Shown piece by piece: positions 8,584-19,357 of a stretch of 64,000 bases of DNA (positions are counted from its first letter, which is position 1; every line of letters starts with the position of its first letter). Origin of the DNA: Phenylobacterium sp. (GTDB lineage: Bacteria > Pseudomonadota > Alphaproteobacteria > Caulobacterales > Caulobacteraceae). A program made the translations under genes and the position numbers. Where the stretch lies: NCBI RefSeq assembly GCF_016124325.1, contig NZ_WGNY01000021.1, positions 1-64,000 of the forward strand, written 5' to 3'. The notes beneath the pieces are model-generated. The model had not been told where the DNA came from. It saw nothing but the letters and a program-made list of their open reading frames with translations, and did not search any database.

Positions 8584-8663
8584 GCCTTCTCGCCTTCCGC
8601 GTTTGCGCTCCGTTGCGGCAAGGGCGTAGCGTTCGCCGCCAAGGACAGGAGAGGACGCCCGCC

Positions 8664-9515
8664 ATGACCCCCGCCGACAGCGCCGAGCCGCGCGCCGCGC
8701 AAGCCGCCGAGACCACGCAGGAAACCGCCGGCCCCGAAGTCCTCTACGAGGTGAGCGAGCACGTCGCGACGCTGACGCTGAACCGGCCGGAGCGGCTGAA
8801 CACCATCTCCGGGCCGATGCTGAACCTGCTGGGCGAGCTGCTGCTGAAGGCCGACCGCGACCCCGACGTGCGCTGCATCATCCTGACCGGCACGGGGCGG
8901 GCGTTCTGCGCGGGCCTGAACCTGAGCGGGGCGACCAAGGGCTCCACGGGCCTGTCGGGCGCCTCGACCTCCACCGACATCGACCTGCGCGGCACCCCGC
9001 CGACGGTGCTCTTCAACCTGGGCACGCCCACCATCTGCGCGCTGAACGGCTCGGCCGCCGGCTACGGCATGGACACCGCGCTGGGCTGCGACATCCGGAT
9101 CATGGCCAAGAGCGCCAAGCTGGCCGCGGCCTTCACCAAGCGCGGGATCGTGCCCGAGAGCGGCGGCACCTGGATCCTGCCGCGCCTGATCGGCTGGTCG
9201 AAGGCCGCCGAGGTGATCTTCACGGGCCGCACGCTCACCGCCGACCAGTGCGTGGAGATGGGGCTGGCCAGCCGGGCGGTCGACGACGATCAGGTGGCCG
9301 CCGAGGCCCGCAAGCTGGCGCTGGAGATCGCCGGCAACGCGCCGCTGGCGGTGCAGGCCTCGAAGCGGATGATGCGGATGGGCTGGTCCGAGGGCTTCGA
9401 CGAGCACGTGCACCACGTGTTCCTCCAGCTCCTGCCGCTGCTGCGCACCGAGGACGCGCTGGAGGGCATGAAGGCCTTCATGGAAAAGCGGGCGCCGCAG
9501 TTCAAAGGCAAGTAG
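8664..9515 (+). CDS. Enoyl-CoA hydratase/isomerase (crotonase) family protein
   Basis: 283 residues. The start ATG (8664) follows AGGAGAGGA; an upstream in-frame extension is a shadow of the previous gene. Crotonase hallmarks are YEVSEHVATLTLNRPERLNT (residues 30-50), the oxyanion-hole segments ILTGTGRAFCAGLNLSG and ALNGSAAGYGMDTALGCDIR, and the C-terminal MKAFMEKRAPQFKGK common in enoyl-CoA hydratases. The usual second Glu is at IVPESGGTWILPRL. It should act on 2-enoyl-CoA thioesters in the cytoplasm, probably in fatty or organic acid degradation. Confidence 0.88.
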   Translation: MTPADSAEPRAAQAAETTQETAGPEVLYEVSEHVATLTLNRPERLNTISGPMLNLLGELLLKADRDPDVRCIILTGTGRAFCAGLNLSGATKGSTGLSGASTSTDIDLRGTPPTVLFNLGTPTICALNGSAAGYGMDTALGCDIRIMAKSAKLAAAFTKRGIVPESGGTWILPRLIGWSKAAEVIFTGRTLTADQCVEMGLASRAVDDDQVAAEARKLALEIAGNAPLAVQASKRMMRMGWSEGFDEHVHHVFLQLLPLLRTEDALEGMKAFMEKRAPQFKGK

Positions 9516-9524
9516 CGCCGGGCG

Positions 9525-10232
<708 letters not shown>

Positions 10233-10302
10233 AGCCTGCTTGCCTTCACCCTAGGAGGGGATGCTAGGGGCGATTCCCGTAGCAAAGGTCAATGGGGGGA
10301 GC

Positions 10303-10965
10303 ATGGACGTCTCCGAGGCGGTCGAGCGGCGCACGTCGGTGCGGGCCTTCACCGATCAGCCGGTCGCCCGCGAGGTGGTGGCCGACATCCTGGCCCGCGC
10401 GGCGCGCGCGCCCAGCGGCGGCAACCTCCAGCCCTGGCGGGTCTATGCGCTGGCGGGATCGCCGCTGACCGCCCTGAAGGCGGCGGTGGCGGCCAACCCG
10501 ATGGGCGAGAAGATGGAGTACAACGTCTATCCGCCCGACCTGTGGGATCCCTTCCGCACGCGCCGGTTCGAGAACGGCGAGCAGCTATACGCCTCGATCG
10601 GCGTGCCGCGCGACGACCGGGCCGGCCGGCTGCGCTGGTTCGCCCGCAACGCCGAGTTCTTCGGCGCGCCGGTGGGCCTGTTCTTCTGCCTCGACCGCAA
10701 GCTGGGCCCGCCGCAGTGGTCGGACGTGGGCATGTACATGCAGACGGTCATGCTGTTGGCGACCGAGCGGGGCCTGGCCACCTGCGCCCAGGAGTTCTGG
10801 GCCCGCTATCCGCAGACCGTCGCCGGCCACGTGGGCCTGCCCGACGACCACATGGTGTTCTCGGGCATGGCGCTGGGCTACGCCGACGAGGGCCATCCCA
10901 TCAACCAATGGCGCTCCGCCCGCGACCCGGTGGAGACCTGGTGCGACCTGAAGGGCTTCGAATGA
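10303..10965 (+). CDS. Nitroreductase family FMN oxidoreductase
   Basis: 220 residues. FMN-binding signatures are at the start (AVERRTSVRAFTDQPVA) and at ARAPSGGNLQPWRVYALAG. The C-terminal half retains CAQEFWARYP and the GMALGYADEGHPINQW segment typical of the NfnB/BluB-related nitroreductases. It is predicted to reduce nitroaromatics or quinones with NAD(P)H. I prefer ATG 10303, which begins at the conserved family N-terminus, over an in-frame ATG at 10261; a G-run lies just before it, although its spacing is short. Followed closely by a YhhN gene on the same strand. Confidence 0.87.
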   Translation: MDVSEAVERRTSVRAFTDQPVAREVVADILARAARAPSGGNLQPWRVYALAGSPLTALKAAVAANPMGEKMEYNVYPPDLWDPFRTRRFENGEQLYASIGVPRDDRAGRLRWFARNAEFFGAPVGLFFCLDRKLGPPQWSDVGMYMQTVMLLATERGLATCAQEFWARYPQTVAGHVGLPDDHMVFSGMALGYADEGHPINQWRSARDPVETWCDLKGFE

Positions 10966-10975
10966 GCATGGTCCG

Positions 10976-11626
10976 ATGAACTGGGCGCGCCTTGTGCTGA
11001 TCGCCGCGATCGTCGCGGGGACGACCTATGTGGGGTCCTGGTTCCTGGCCCTGCCCCATCCGGCGGCTGTGGCCTGGAAGGGTGCGGGCGTGGCGCTGCT
11101 GGCGGTCTATGCGGCGCTGGCCGCGCGGGGCTCGGCGCGGCCGCTGATCGCCGCGGTGATGGCGTTCGGGGCCCTGGGCGACGTGCTGCTGGAGACCCAC
11201 GGCCTGATCGTCGGCGCGCTGGCGTTCCTGGCCGGCCACCTGACGGCGATCTGGCTCTACCTGAGCCAGCGGCGGGCGGGACCGACGGCGGCGGACTGGG
11301 CCGTGGCGGGCGCCCTGATCCCGCTGATCACCGTGACCGCCTTCCTGCTGCCGCCCGACCGGGCGGGCGCGCCGGGCATCGCGTTCTACGCCCTGGGCCT
11401 GTCGGCGATGGCGGCCAGCGCCTGGCTCTCGCGTTTCCCCCGGACGCTGACCGCGGCGGGCGCGCTGATGTTCGCGGTCTCGGACCTGCTGATCTTCCTG
11501 CGCACGGGCCGTCGGGAATTGGACGGCTTCCCCATGGGCCTGGCCGTCTGGGGCCTCTACTTCGCAGGGCAGACGATGATCGCCCTGGGGGTCGTGCGCG
11601 GCGGCGCGAGCGCGCGCAAAACCTAA
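10976..11626 (+). CDS. YhhN/TMEM86 family membrane protein (lysoplasmalogenase-like)
   Basis: 216 residues, almost entirely hydrophobic, with about eight predicted membrane helices. Family features are an acidic residue in helix segments (MAFGALGDVLLE and ALMFAVSDLLIF) and the closing YFAGQTMIALGV. Eukaryotic TMEM86 members hydrolyse the vinyl-ether bond of lysoplasmalogens; bacterial YhhN members have the two conserved Asp residues seen here, but their substrate is less certain. Begins 10 bp after the nitroreductase stop, so the two are probably co-transcribed. Confidence 0.82.
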   Translation: MNWARLVLIAAIVAGTTYVGSWFLALPHPAAVAWKGAGVALLAVYAALAARGSARPLIAAVMAFGALGDVLLETHGLIVGALAFLAGHLTAIWLYLSQRRAGPTAADWAVAGALIPLITVTAFLLPPDRAGAPGIAFYALGLSAMAASAWLSRFPRTLTAAGALMFAVSDLLIFLRTGRRELDGFPMGLAVWGLYFAGQTMIALGVVRGGASARKT

Positions 11627-11696
11627 TCTCCGAACGGTCGAAGCTTCTTAACGTTTTGCGACGTATCGCCTTGCGATATCACGTTATCGTTCGGGG

Positions 11697-13550
<1,854 letters not shown>

Positions 13551-13558
13551 TCCGAGGC

Positions 13559-13587
13559 GGGGCAGGGTTTCGTAAACCCTGCCCCTT
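13559..13587 (+). terminator. Intrinsic terminator after the RTX gene
   Basis: Perfect 12-bp inverted repeat GGGGCAGGGTTT / AAACCCTGCCCC with a 3-nt loop, nine bases after the stop codon and followed by TT. The T-run is short, so it may be an incomplete terminator or a 3' stabilising hairpin. Confidence 0.6.
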
Positions 13588-13624
13588 CACCCCGCCTTCA
13601 GTACGATCGCCTAAGCCTGGGGCC

Positions 13625-14080
13625 ATGGCCCTGACCCCGCGAAACCTCACCGCACTCATCCGCATCGGGGGCGTCGCCGCCGGGTTCGGCGCGCTGATCG
13701 CCCTGACCGGGCCGTTCCGCTATTCCGACCTCGGCCTGCCGTTCCCCGACTTCGTGGCGCACGGCATGCTGTTCTACGGCCTGGCGGGGCTGATGATGGG
13801 CGCCCTGCCGCGCTCGCGGACCACCGACCTGGCGCTGGCCCTGATCGTCATCGCGGGCGGCAGCGAGGTGCTGCAGGCCCTGGTCGGCCGCGACATGGAG
13901 TGGGGCGACTTCGTGGGCGACAGCACAGGCGTGCTGGCCGCCGTGGGCCCGGTCTATCTGGCCGGCTTCCGACGCCTGGTGCGCGAGCACCCCGACGCCA
14001 CCCTTGCCGAACTTCGCGCCATGGACCGCCGCCAGGGCCGCGGCGCCGAGCGGCCCGTGGCCGACCCCGCGCAGAGCTGA
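13625..14080 (+). CDS. VanZ-like membrane protein
   Basis: 151 residues with four predicted membrane helices in the first 120 residues and a polar C-terminal tail. The pattern DFVAHGMLFYGLAGLMMGA (helix 2) and the loop GGSEVLQALVGRDMEWGDFV followed by GDSTGVLAA matches the VanZ-like family, whose conserved 'E-x-x-Q-x-x-x-x-R-x-x-x-x-x-D' element is seen here as EVLQALVGRDMEWGD. The function of chromosomal VanZ-like proteins is not established. Ribosome site is weak; the ATG at 13625 gives the expected family start. Confidence 0.78.
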   Translation: MALTPRNLTALIRIGGVAAGFGALIALTGPFRYSDLGLPFPDFVAHGMLFYGLAGLMMGALPRSRTTDLALALIVIAGGSEVLQALVGRDMEWGDFVGDSTGVLAAVGPVYLAGFRRLVREHPDATLAELRAMDRRQGRGAERPVADPAQS

Positions 14081-14117
14081 GCTTGCGGGCCGGCGCGGGC
14101 TCTGGAAGCTTGCGCCC

Positions 14118-15665
14118 ATGCCGATCCGGACCCTCTCCATCGCCGCCGCGCTGGCCTGCGCCGCCCTGCCCGCCTTCGCCGAACCGCGCACCGCGACCAT
14201 CCGGGACCCCGACACCCGGGCCTGGTGGGAGATCGCCGAGCACCTGTCGTCCGACGCCATGGAGGGCCGCGACACCGGCTCGCCCGGCTACGACCGCGCC
14301 GCGGCCTGGGTGATCGAGCGCTTCAAGGCCGCGGGACTGACGCCGGCGGGCGAGAACGGCGGCTGGACCCAGACCTTCCCGGTCCACGAGGCCAAGGTCG
14401 AGAGCGAGGGAACGCAGATCGCCGTCGTGGCCGCCGACGGGACGTCCACGCCGCTGCGGTTCCTGCACGACGTGACGGTTCGCGCCGCCGACGACCTGCC
14501 CGCCCGCCTGGACGCGCCGCTCGCCTTCGCCGCCGATTGCCGGGCCGAGGACCTGGCGGGAGCCCGGGGCAAGGTGGCGGTCTGCTTCAACACCCGGCGC
14601 ACGGGACGCACCTCGGGCGCCGAGCGCGTGAGGAACGCCCAGGCGGCCGGCGCCGTCGGGCTGATCCAGGTGGACGATCCCTATTTCACCATCGAGCCGC
14701 CGCGCTGGCCGGCCGCCTATGCGCGCAGCGTGGGCATCGCCGACGGGACGCCCGACGCCGACGGCGGCTTCCCGGTGATGGTGCTCAACGCCGAGGCCCT
14801 GCCCAGGCTGATCGCCGGCTCGGGCCAGGACGCCGCGGCGCTGCTGAAGGCCGGCGGGGCGGGCGCGCGCGCGCCGATCTTCGATATCCCGGCGCGGCTG
14901 ACGGCGACGTTCAAGGTGACCACCCGCGACTACACGGCCAGCAACGTGCTGGCGCTCATGCCCGGCGCGGACGCCAAGCTGAAGGGCGAGATCCTGGCGC
15001 TGTCGGCGCACCTGGACGGCTATGGCTACGGCGAGCCGGTGGACGGCGACGGCCTCTACAACGGCACGCTGGACGACGCGGCCTATGTGGGCACGCTCAT
15101 CCGCTTCGCCGAGCGCCACAAGGGCAAGCCGCTGAAGCGCAGCGTGCTGCTGGCGGTGGTGACGGGCGAGGAGAAGGGCCTGCTGGGCTCGCGCTGGTTC
15201 GTCGCCCACCCGACGGTTCCCAAGGACGCGCTGGTCGCCGACCTCAACCTGGACCAATTGCGCCCGCTCTATCCGCTGACGCTGCTGACCGTGGCGGCCA
15301 TCGACGAATCCACCCTGGGCGACACCGCCCGCGCCTTGGCCGCAGCGCAAGGGATCCGCACCCAGGCCGACCCCGAGCCCGAGCGCAACCTGCTGCGCCG
15401 TTCCGACCACTGGCCGTTCATGCAGATCGGCGTGCCGGCGACCGGCTTCATCTTCGGCGTCGAACCGGGGACCGAGGCCGAGGCGCGGTATCGCGAATGG
15501 TACCGCACCCGCTACCACCGCCCGCAGGACGACATCGGCCAGCCGATGGACTTCGAGGCGGCCGGCGCCTTCAACCGGTTCTTCTACGCCCTGGCCGAGA
15601 CGGTGGCCGACGCGCCGCAGCGGCCGGCCTGGAAGCCGGGCAGCGCTTACACGCCCAAGCCCTGA
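14118..15665 (+). CDS. Exported M28-family metallopeptidase
   Basis: 515 residues with a Sec signal (MPIRTLSIAAALACAALPAF, cleavage after AFA). A protease-associated (PA) insert occupies about residues 115-270. The catalytic domain carries the di-zinc ligands of family M28: His in LSAHLDGYGYGE, Asp in YNGTLDDAAY, the EE pair in VVTGEEKGLLGS, Asp in VADLNLDQ and the final His in TRYHRPQDDI. It should be a periplasmic aminopeptidase. ATG 14118 is chosen because the signal peptide begins there; the frame is open further upstream only as a shadow of the VanZ-like gene. Confidence 0.9.
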   Translation: MPIRTLSIAAALACAALPAFAEPRTATIRDPDTRAWWEIAEHLSSDAMEGRDTGSPGYDRAAAWVIERFKAAGLTPAGENGGWTQTFPVHEAKVESEGTQIAVVAADGTSTPLRFLHDVTVRAADDLPARLDAPLAFAADCRAEDLAGARGKVAVCFNTRRTGRTSGAERVRNAQAAGAVGLIQVDDPYFTIEPPRWPAAYARSVGIADGTPDADGGFPVMVLNAEALPRLIAGSGQDAAALLKAGGAGARAPIFDIPARLTATFKVTTRDYTASNVLALMPGADAKLKGEILALSAHLDGYGYGEPVDGDGLYNGTLDDAAYVGTLIRFAERHKGKPLKRSVLLAVVTGEEKGLLGSRWFVAHPTVPKDALVADLNLDQLRPLYPLTLLTVAAIDESTLGDTARALAAAQGIRTQADPEPERNLLRRSDHWPFMQIGVPATGFIFGVEPGTEAEARYREWYRTRYHRPQDDIGQPMDFEAAGAFNRFFYALAETVADAPQRPAWKPGSAYTPKP

Positions 15666-15735
15666 GGCTTTGACGTCGCGCTCGCCCGGACCGCGCCCCG
15701 CGCTATGATGCCCGACGGGGAGCAGGAGGCGTCGG

Positions 15736-16200
15736 ATGTACGAACGGGTGGTCCTGGCCTACGACGGCACGCGCGAAGGCCGCACGGCGCTGCGCGAGGG
15801 GGCCTTGCTGGCCAAGCGATGCGACGCGGCGGTCTACCTCCTCTGCGTGGTGGCCGAGACGCCCGGCGTGCGGCTGGGCGAGGCGGCGCACGCCGGCGCC
15901 ATCGCCCACACCCAGGACACCTATGGCGCGCTGTTCGACGAGGCCATGGCGCGGCTCGCCGAGCTGGGCTTCACGGCCGAGGGCCAGGTGGTGCAGGGCG
16001 AACCCGCCGAAGCCATCGCCAACTACGCCCGCAAGGTGCGCGCCGACCTGGTGGTGGTGGGCCACCGCCGCCAGAGCCTGCTGGAACGCTGGTGGTCGGG
16101 ATCGTCCGGCGCCTACCTCGTCGACCACCTCGGCTGCAGCCTGCTGGTGGCGCGCAACAACATCAGCGACGAGGCGTTCGCGAGCGAGATCGAGGGGTAG
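15736..16200 (+). CDS. Universal stress protein (UspA family)
   Basis: 154 residues, single Usp domain. It starts MYERVVLAYDGTREGRTALR, matching the family's 'I-L-v-a-x-D-g-S' opening. Near the C-terminus, VVVGHRRQSLLERWWSGSSG matches the ATP-binding G-x(2)-G-x(9)-G(S/T)-type loop in relaxed form, then LVDHLGCSLLVARN. Preceded by AGGAGG seven bases before the ATG. No EcfG-type promoter was found upstream despite the name, so control by the stress sigma factor at 57.5 kb is not supported. Confidence 0.9.
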   Translation: MYERVVLAYDGTREGRTALREGALLAKRCDAAVYLLCVVAETPGVRLGEAAHAGAIAHTQDTYGALFDEAMARLAELGFTAEGQVVQGEPAEAIANYARKVRADLVVVGHRRQSLLERWWSGSSGAYLVDHLGCSLLVARNNISDEAFASEIEG

Positions 16201-16205
16201 CGCGC

Positions 16206-16373
16206 GCCTCTCCCCCCCGCGAAGCGGAGAGGGTAGGGAGAGGCGGTGCGGACCGAGCCGATCCCGGAGCGGTCGATCGAGGATTCCCGGCGAACCATCA
16301 GCGCCATACGTTTCGCCGCGCCGCCCCTCTCCCTACCCTCTCCCTCTTGGAGCTCCGCTCCGGGGGAGAGGAT
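16206..16373. repeat. Paired C/G-run inverted repeats between convergent genes
   Basis: Two hairpin ends (CTCTCCCCCCGCGAAGCGGAG near 16207 and GGAGCTCCGCTCC near 16350) flank about 100 bp; CCCTACCCTCTCC/GGGTAGGGAGAGG arms near 16223-16235 and 16327-16340 are reverse complements. The element fills the gap between the UspA gene and the convergent efflux lipoprotein. It is of the same general class as the repeats at 21527-21560 and 25150-25330. Confidence 0.6.
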
Positions 16374-17825
16374 TCATTGTTCGGCCCGCCAGTCGGCGGC
16401 GGTCGCGGCGTAGAGCTCGACGAGGTCGGCGTAGCGCTGGGCCTCGGCCTCGGCGAAGCCACGGCGGGCGCGGCCCAACTGGCGCTGGGCGTCGATGAGC
16501 TGCATCAGGGCGCCGCCGCCAAGGCGGTAGGCGACTTCGGCGTCCTTGTAGCGGGCTTCCGCCGCCGCGCGCGCGCGTTGCGCGGCGGCGATCTGATCGC
16601 CGTCGGATCTCAGGGCGACCAGGACATCGGAGACCTGGACGAAGGCGCGCAGCACGGTCTGCTGGTAGCGGGCCAGCGACGCGCGGGCCTCGGCTTCCGC
16701 GGCCGCGCGCTGCGCCTTGAGCGCGCCGCCATGGAAGACCGGCGCCGTCGCGCCGGCCAGCAGGCTCCAGCCCGTGGCGCTGTAGTTGAACAGGTTCTCC
16801 GGCTGGATCGAACCCTGCGTCAGGCCGGCCGTGAGCCGCAGGTCGGGATACTGGTCGGCGACCGCCACGCCGATCGCGGCCGTGGCGGCGTGCAGTTCGG
16901 CCTCGGCGGCCAGGATGTCGGGCCGGCGGCGCACGAGCTGCGAGGGCAGGCTGAACGGGACCTCGCCGCGGACGCGGAACTCGGTGAGCGCGAAATCGGG
17001 CGCGGTCCACTCGGCCGGCGACTTGCCAACCAGGAGCGCGAGCTGGTGTCGCGCCTGGGCGAGCTGGCGCTGGAGCGGCGGCAGCAGGGCCTCGTCCTCG
17101 GCGAGCTGGGCGCGGACCCCGGTGGTGGCCGAGGGTGCTTCGCCGCCGGCCTCCTGGGCCTTGGCCACGATGTCGGCGATGGCGTTGTCCTCGTTGATCA
17201 CCGAGCGCTGGGCGTCGATCTGGGCGCGCAGCCCCGCGATCCGCACGGCCTGCGCGGCGATATTGGCGCTGAGCGTGAGGTAGGCCGCGTCGGCCTCGCG
17301 GGCGGCCTGCTCGGCGCGCGCCTCGGCGCGCTCGGTGGCGCGGCGGCGGCCGCCGAAGAGGTCGAGGTCGTAGCTGACCGAGGCGCCGACCTCGTAGAGG
17401 TTGATCGTCGGGCTGGGGAAGCCGGTGAAGCCGAACGACTGGGTGTTGATCCGTTCGCGCTGGGCCCCGGCGGTGGCGTCGACCTGGGGCAGCTCGGCGC
17501 CGCGGGCGGCGGCGGCCTGGGCCCGGGCGCGCTCGAGCGTCGCCCGCGCCTCGGCGATCGTCGGGCTGTCGGCGAGCGCCAGGCGGATCGTCTGGTCCAG
17601 GGTCTCGGGACCGAACGCGCCCCACCACGGCCCGGCCGCACGCGATTCCGGCGCGAGATGCGCGTTCGCCGGCATGCTGTCGCCGTTCATGACGTAGCGG
17701 TCCGCCGCCGGTCCCGTCGGCCCGGCGGGCGCCTGGAAGTCGGGGCCGACGGTCGCGCAGGCGGCCAGCGACAGGGCGGCGAGGGCGGCGCCGGTCAGGC
17801 GAAGGGATCTAGTCCGCAGCGGCAT
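16374..17825 (-). CDS. NodT-family outer-membrane efflux lipoprotein (OMF)
   Basis: 483 residues. The lipoprotein signal ends in the lipobox LAAC (about residue 23; LSLAACATVGPDF), the usual start of NodT/OprM channels. Two TolC-like repeats follow, with RADLVELYAATAADWRAEQ-type C-terminal sequence (here YADLVELYAATAADWR) and QTVLRAFVQVSDVLVALRSD in the second half. It forms the trimeric outer-membrane duct for the EmrAB pump encoded directly upstream. Its ATG overlaps the 3' end of the emrB-like gene by 17 bp, indicating translational coupling. Confidence 0.92.
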   Translation of the reverse strand: MPLRTRSLRLTGAALAALSLAACATVGPDFQAPAGPTGPAADRYVMNGDSMPANAHLAPESRAAGPWWGAFGPETLDQTIRLALADSPTIAEARATLERARAQAAAARGAELPQVDATAGAQRERINTQSFGFTGFPSPTINLYEVGASVSYDLDLFGGRRRATERAEARAEQAAREADAAYLTLSANIAAQAVRIAGLRAQIDAQRSVINEDNAIADIVAKAQEAGGEAPSATTGVRAQLAEDEALLPPLQRQLAQARHQLALLVGKSPAEWTAPDFALTEFRVRGEVPFSLPSQLVRRRPDILAAEAELHAATAAIGVAVADQYPDLRLTAGLTQGSIQPENLFNYSATGWSLLAGATAPVFHGGALKAQRAAAEAEARASLARYQQTVLRAFVQVSDVLVALRSDGDQIAAAQRARAAAEARYKDAEVAYRLGGGALMQLIDAQRQLGRARRGFAEAEAQRYADLVELYAATAADWRAEQ

Positions 17826-19347
17826 GGATCGGCTCCGCGCTCGTGCGCCGAGGGCGGCGCATCAGAAGCAGCATAGGCATGCAGGCGAAGGTGATGAGGA
17901 ACATGAGCTTGAAGTCGTCGACATAGGCGATCATTCCGGCCTGACGGGTGATCTCCGCGTTGAGCGCCGACAGGCCGGCCACGCTGTGCAGGTCGAACAT
18001 CGGCGGGAGGCCGCTGCGGACCATCGGGTCGGCGGGATCGACACGGCCGGCCAGGGACGCATGCGCCGCCTGGGTGTTGGAGACCAGCAGCGCCTGCATG
18101 ATCGAGATGCCGACGCTGGAGCCCATGTTGCGCATCAGGGTGTAGACCGCCGAGCCCTCGGCCCGCAGCGCGGGCGGAATGGTGGCGAAGGCGAGCGTCG
18201 ACAGCGGCACGAAGAGCAGGCCGATGCCCAGGCCCTGGATGAGCCCCGAGATCACGATCGGCATGGCGCCCATCGACAGGTCGAAATGCATCATCTGCCA
18301 CAGCGCGATGGCGCTGAGCGACAGGCCGGTCATCAGGATGAGGCGGGTGTCGACGCGCCCCACGATCTGGCCGACCACGAACATGGCGATGAACGAGCCA
18401 ACGCCGCGGGGCATGGTGACGATGCCGGCGGTCAGCACCGGATAGCCCATCAGGTTCTGCATCATCGGCGGCAGCAGGGCCAGCGTCGAGAACAGCAGGA
18501 TCCCGATGAAGAAACCGAAGGCGCTGGCGGTCACGAAGTTGCGGTCGCGGGCCAGGGCGCGGTCGAAGAACGGATGCTCGGCGGTCAGGGTGTGGGCGAC
18601 GAACACCCACAGGCCGATCGCGGCGATCACCGCCTCGGTCCAGACCTCAGCCGAGGAGAACCAGTCCTGGCTGGGACCGCGGTCCAGAACCATCTGCAAC
18701 CCGCCCACGAACAGGGTCAGCATGCCGAAGCCCAGGAAGTCGAAGCGGCGGGCCTTGCTGAGTTCGTCGCGGGCGATGAACAGGAAGACGCCCAGGAAGG
18801 CGAGGATGCCGATCGGCAGGTTGATGTAGAAGCACCAGCGCCAGGAGAAGTTCTCCGTGAGATAGCCGCCGAGCACCGGCCCGAGGATCGGCCCCAGGAT
18901 GGCGCCGGCGCCCCAGATGGCCATGGCCTGGCCGTGCTTCTCGGGCGGGTTGATGTCGAGCAGGACCGCCTGGCTCAGCGGGATCAGCGAGGCGCCGAAC
19001 ACGCCCTGCAGCAGGCGGAAGATCACCAGCTCAGGCAGGCTGGTGGCCAGGCCGCACAGCATCGACGCGAGCACGAAGCCCGAGATCGAGATCATGAAGA
19101 GCCGCTTGCGGCCGATCCGCCCGGCCAGCCAGCCGCTGAGCGGGGTCATGATCGCCGCCGAGACGATGTAGGAGGTCAGCACCCAGCCGATCTGCTCGGG
19201 GCCCGCGGAGACGCTGCCCTGGATGTGCGGCAGGGCGACGTTGGCGATGGTGGTGTCGAGCGAGTTCATCACCGTCGCCAGCATGATGGAGATGGTGATC
19301 GGCCAGCGGTTGGCCTCGGGGGTCCGACTCTCGGGCGCGAAGGTCAT
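17809..19347 (-). CDS. emrB: DHA2-family multidrug MFS transporter (EmrB/QacA type)
   Basis: 512 residues with 14 predicted membrane helices. Motif A is GWLAGRIGRKRLFMIS (about residue 75-90) and motif C-like sequence is GAILGPILGPVLGGYLTE. The N-terminal IMLATVMNSLDTTIANVALP is a hallmark of the EmrB branch: the Asp of 'D-x-T-I-x-N-V-A-L-P' takes part in proton coupling. It exports hydrophobic compounds using the proton gradient. It is the middle gene of an emrA-emrB-OMF operon; the start is 10 bp after the emrA stop. Confidence 0.93.
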   Translation of the reverse strand: MTFAPESRTPEANRWPITISIMLATVMNSLDTTIANVALPHIQGSVSAGPEQIGWVLTSYIVSAAIMTPLSGWLAGRIGRKRLFMISISGFVLASMLCGLATSLPELVIFRLLQGVFGASLIPLSQAVLLDINPPEKHGQAMAIWGAGAILGPILGPVLGGYLTENFSWRWCFYINLPIGILAFLGVFLFIARDELSKARRFDFLGFGMLTLFVGGLQMVLDRGPSQDWFSSAEVWTEAVIAAIGLWVFVAHTLTAEHPFFDRALARDRNFVTASAFGFFIGILLFSTLALLPPMMQNLMGYPVLTAGIVTMPRGVGSFIAMFVVGQIVGRVDTRLILMTGLSLSAIALWQMMHFDLSMGAMPIVISGLIQGLGIGLLFVPLSTLAFATIPPALRAEGSAVYTLMRNMGSSVGISIMQALLVSNTQAAHASLAGRVDPADPMVRSGLPPMFDLHSVAGLSALNAEITRQAGMIAYVDDFKLMFLITFACMPMLLLMRRPRRTSAEPIHAAAD

Positions 19348-19357
19348 GCGACGCGCC

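Noticed and set aside
13848..15518. 556-codon minus-strand frame opposite the M28 peptidase
   Set aside because: Shadow of the plus-strand peptidase, which has all metal ligands and a signal peptide.
15705..17876. 723-codon open frame on the plus strand
   Set aside because: It starts inside the UspA gene in another frame, crosses a repeat and continues antisense to the NodT lipoprotein gene. No motif or domain is visible.
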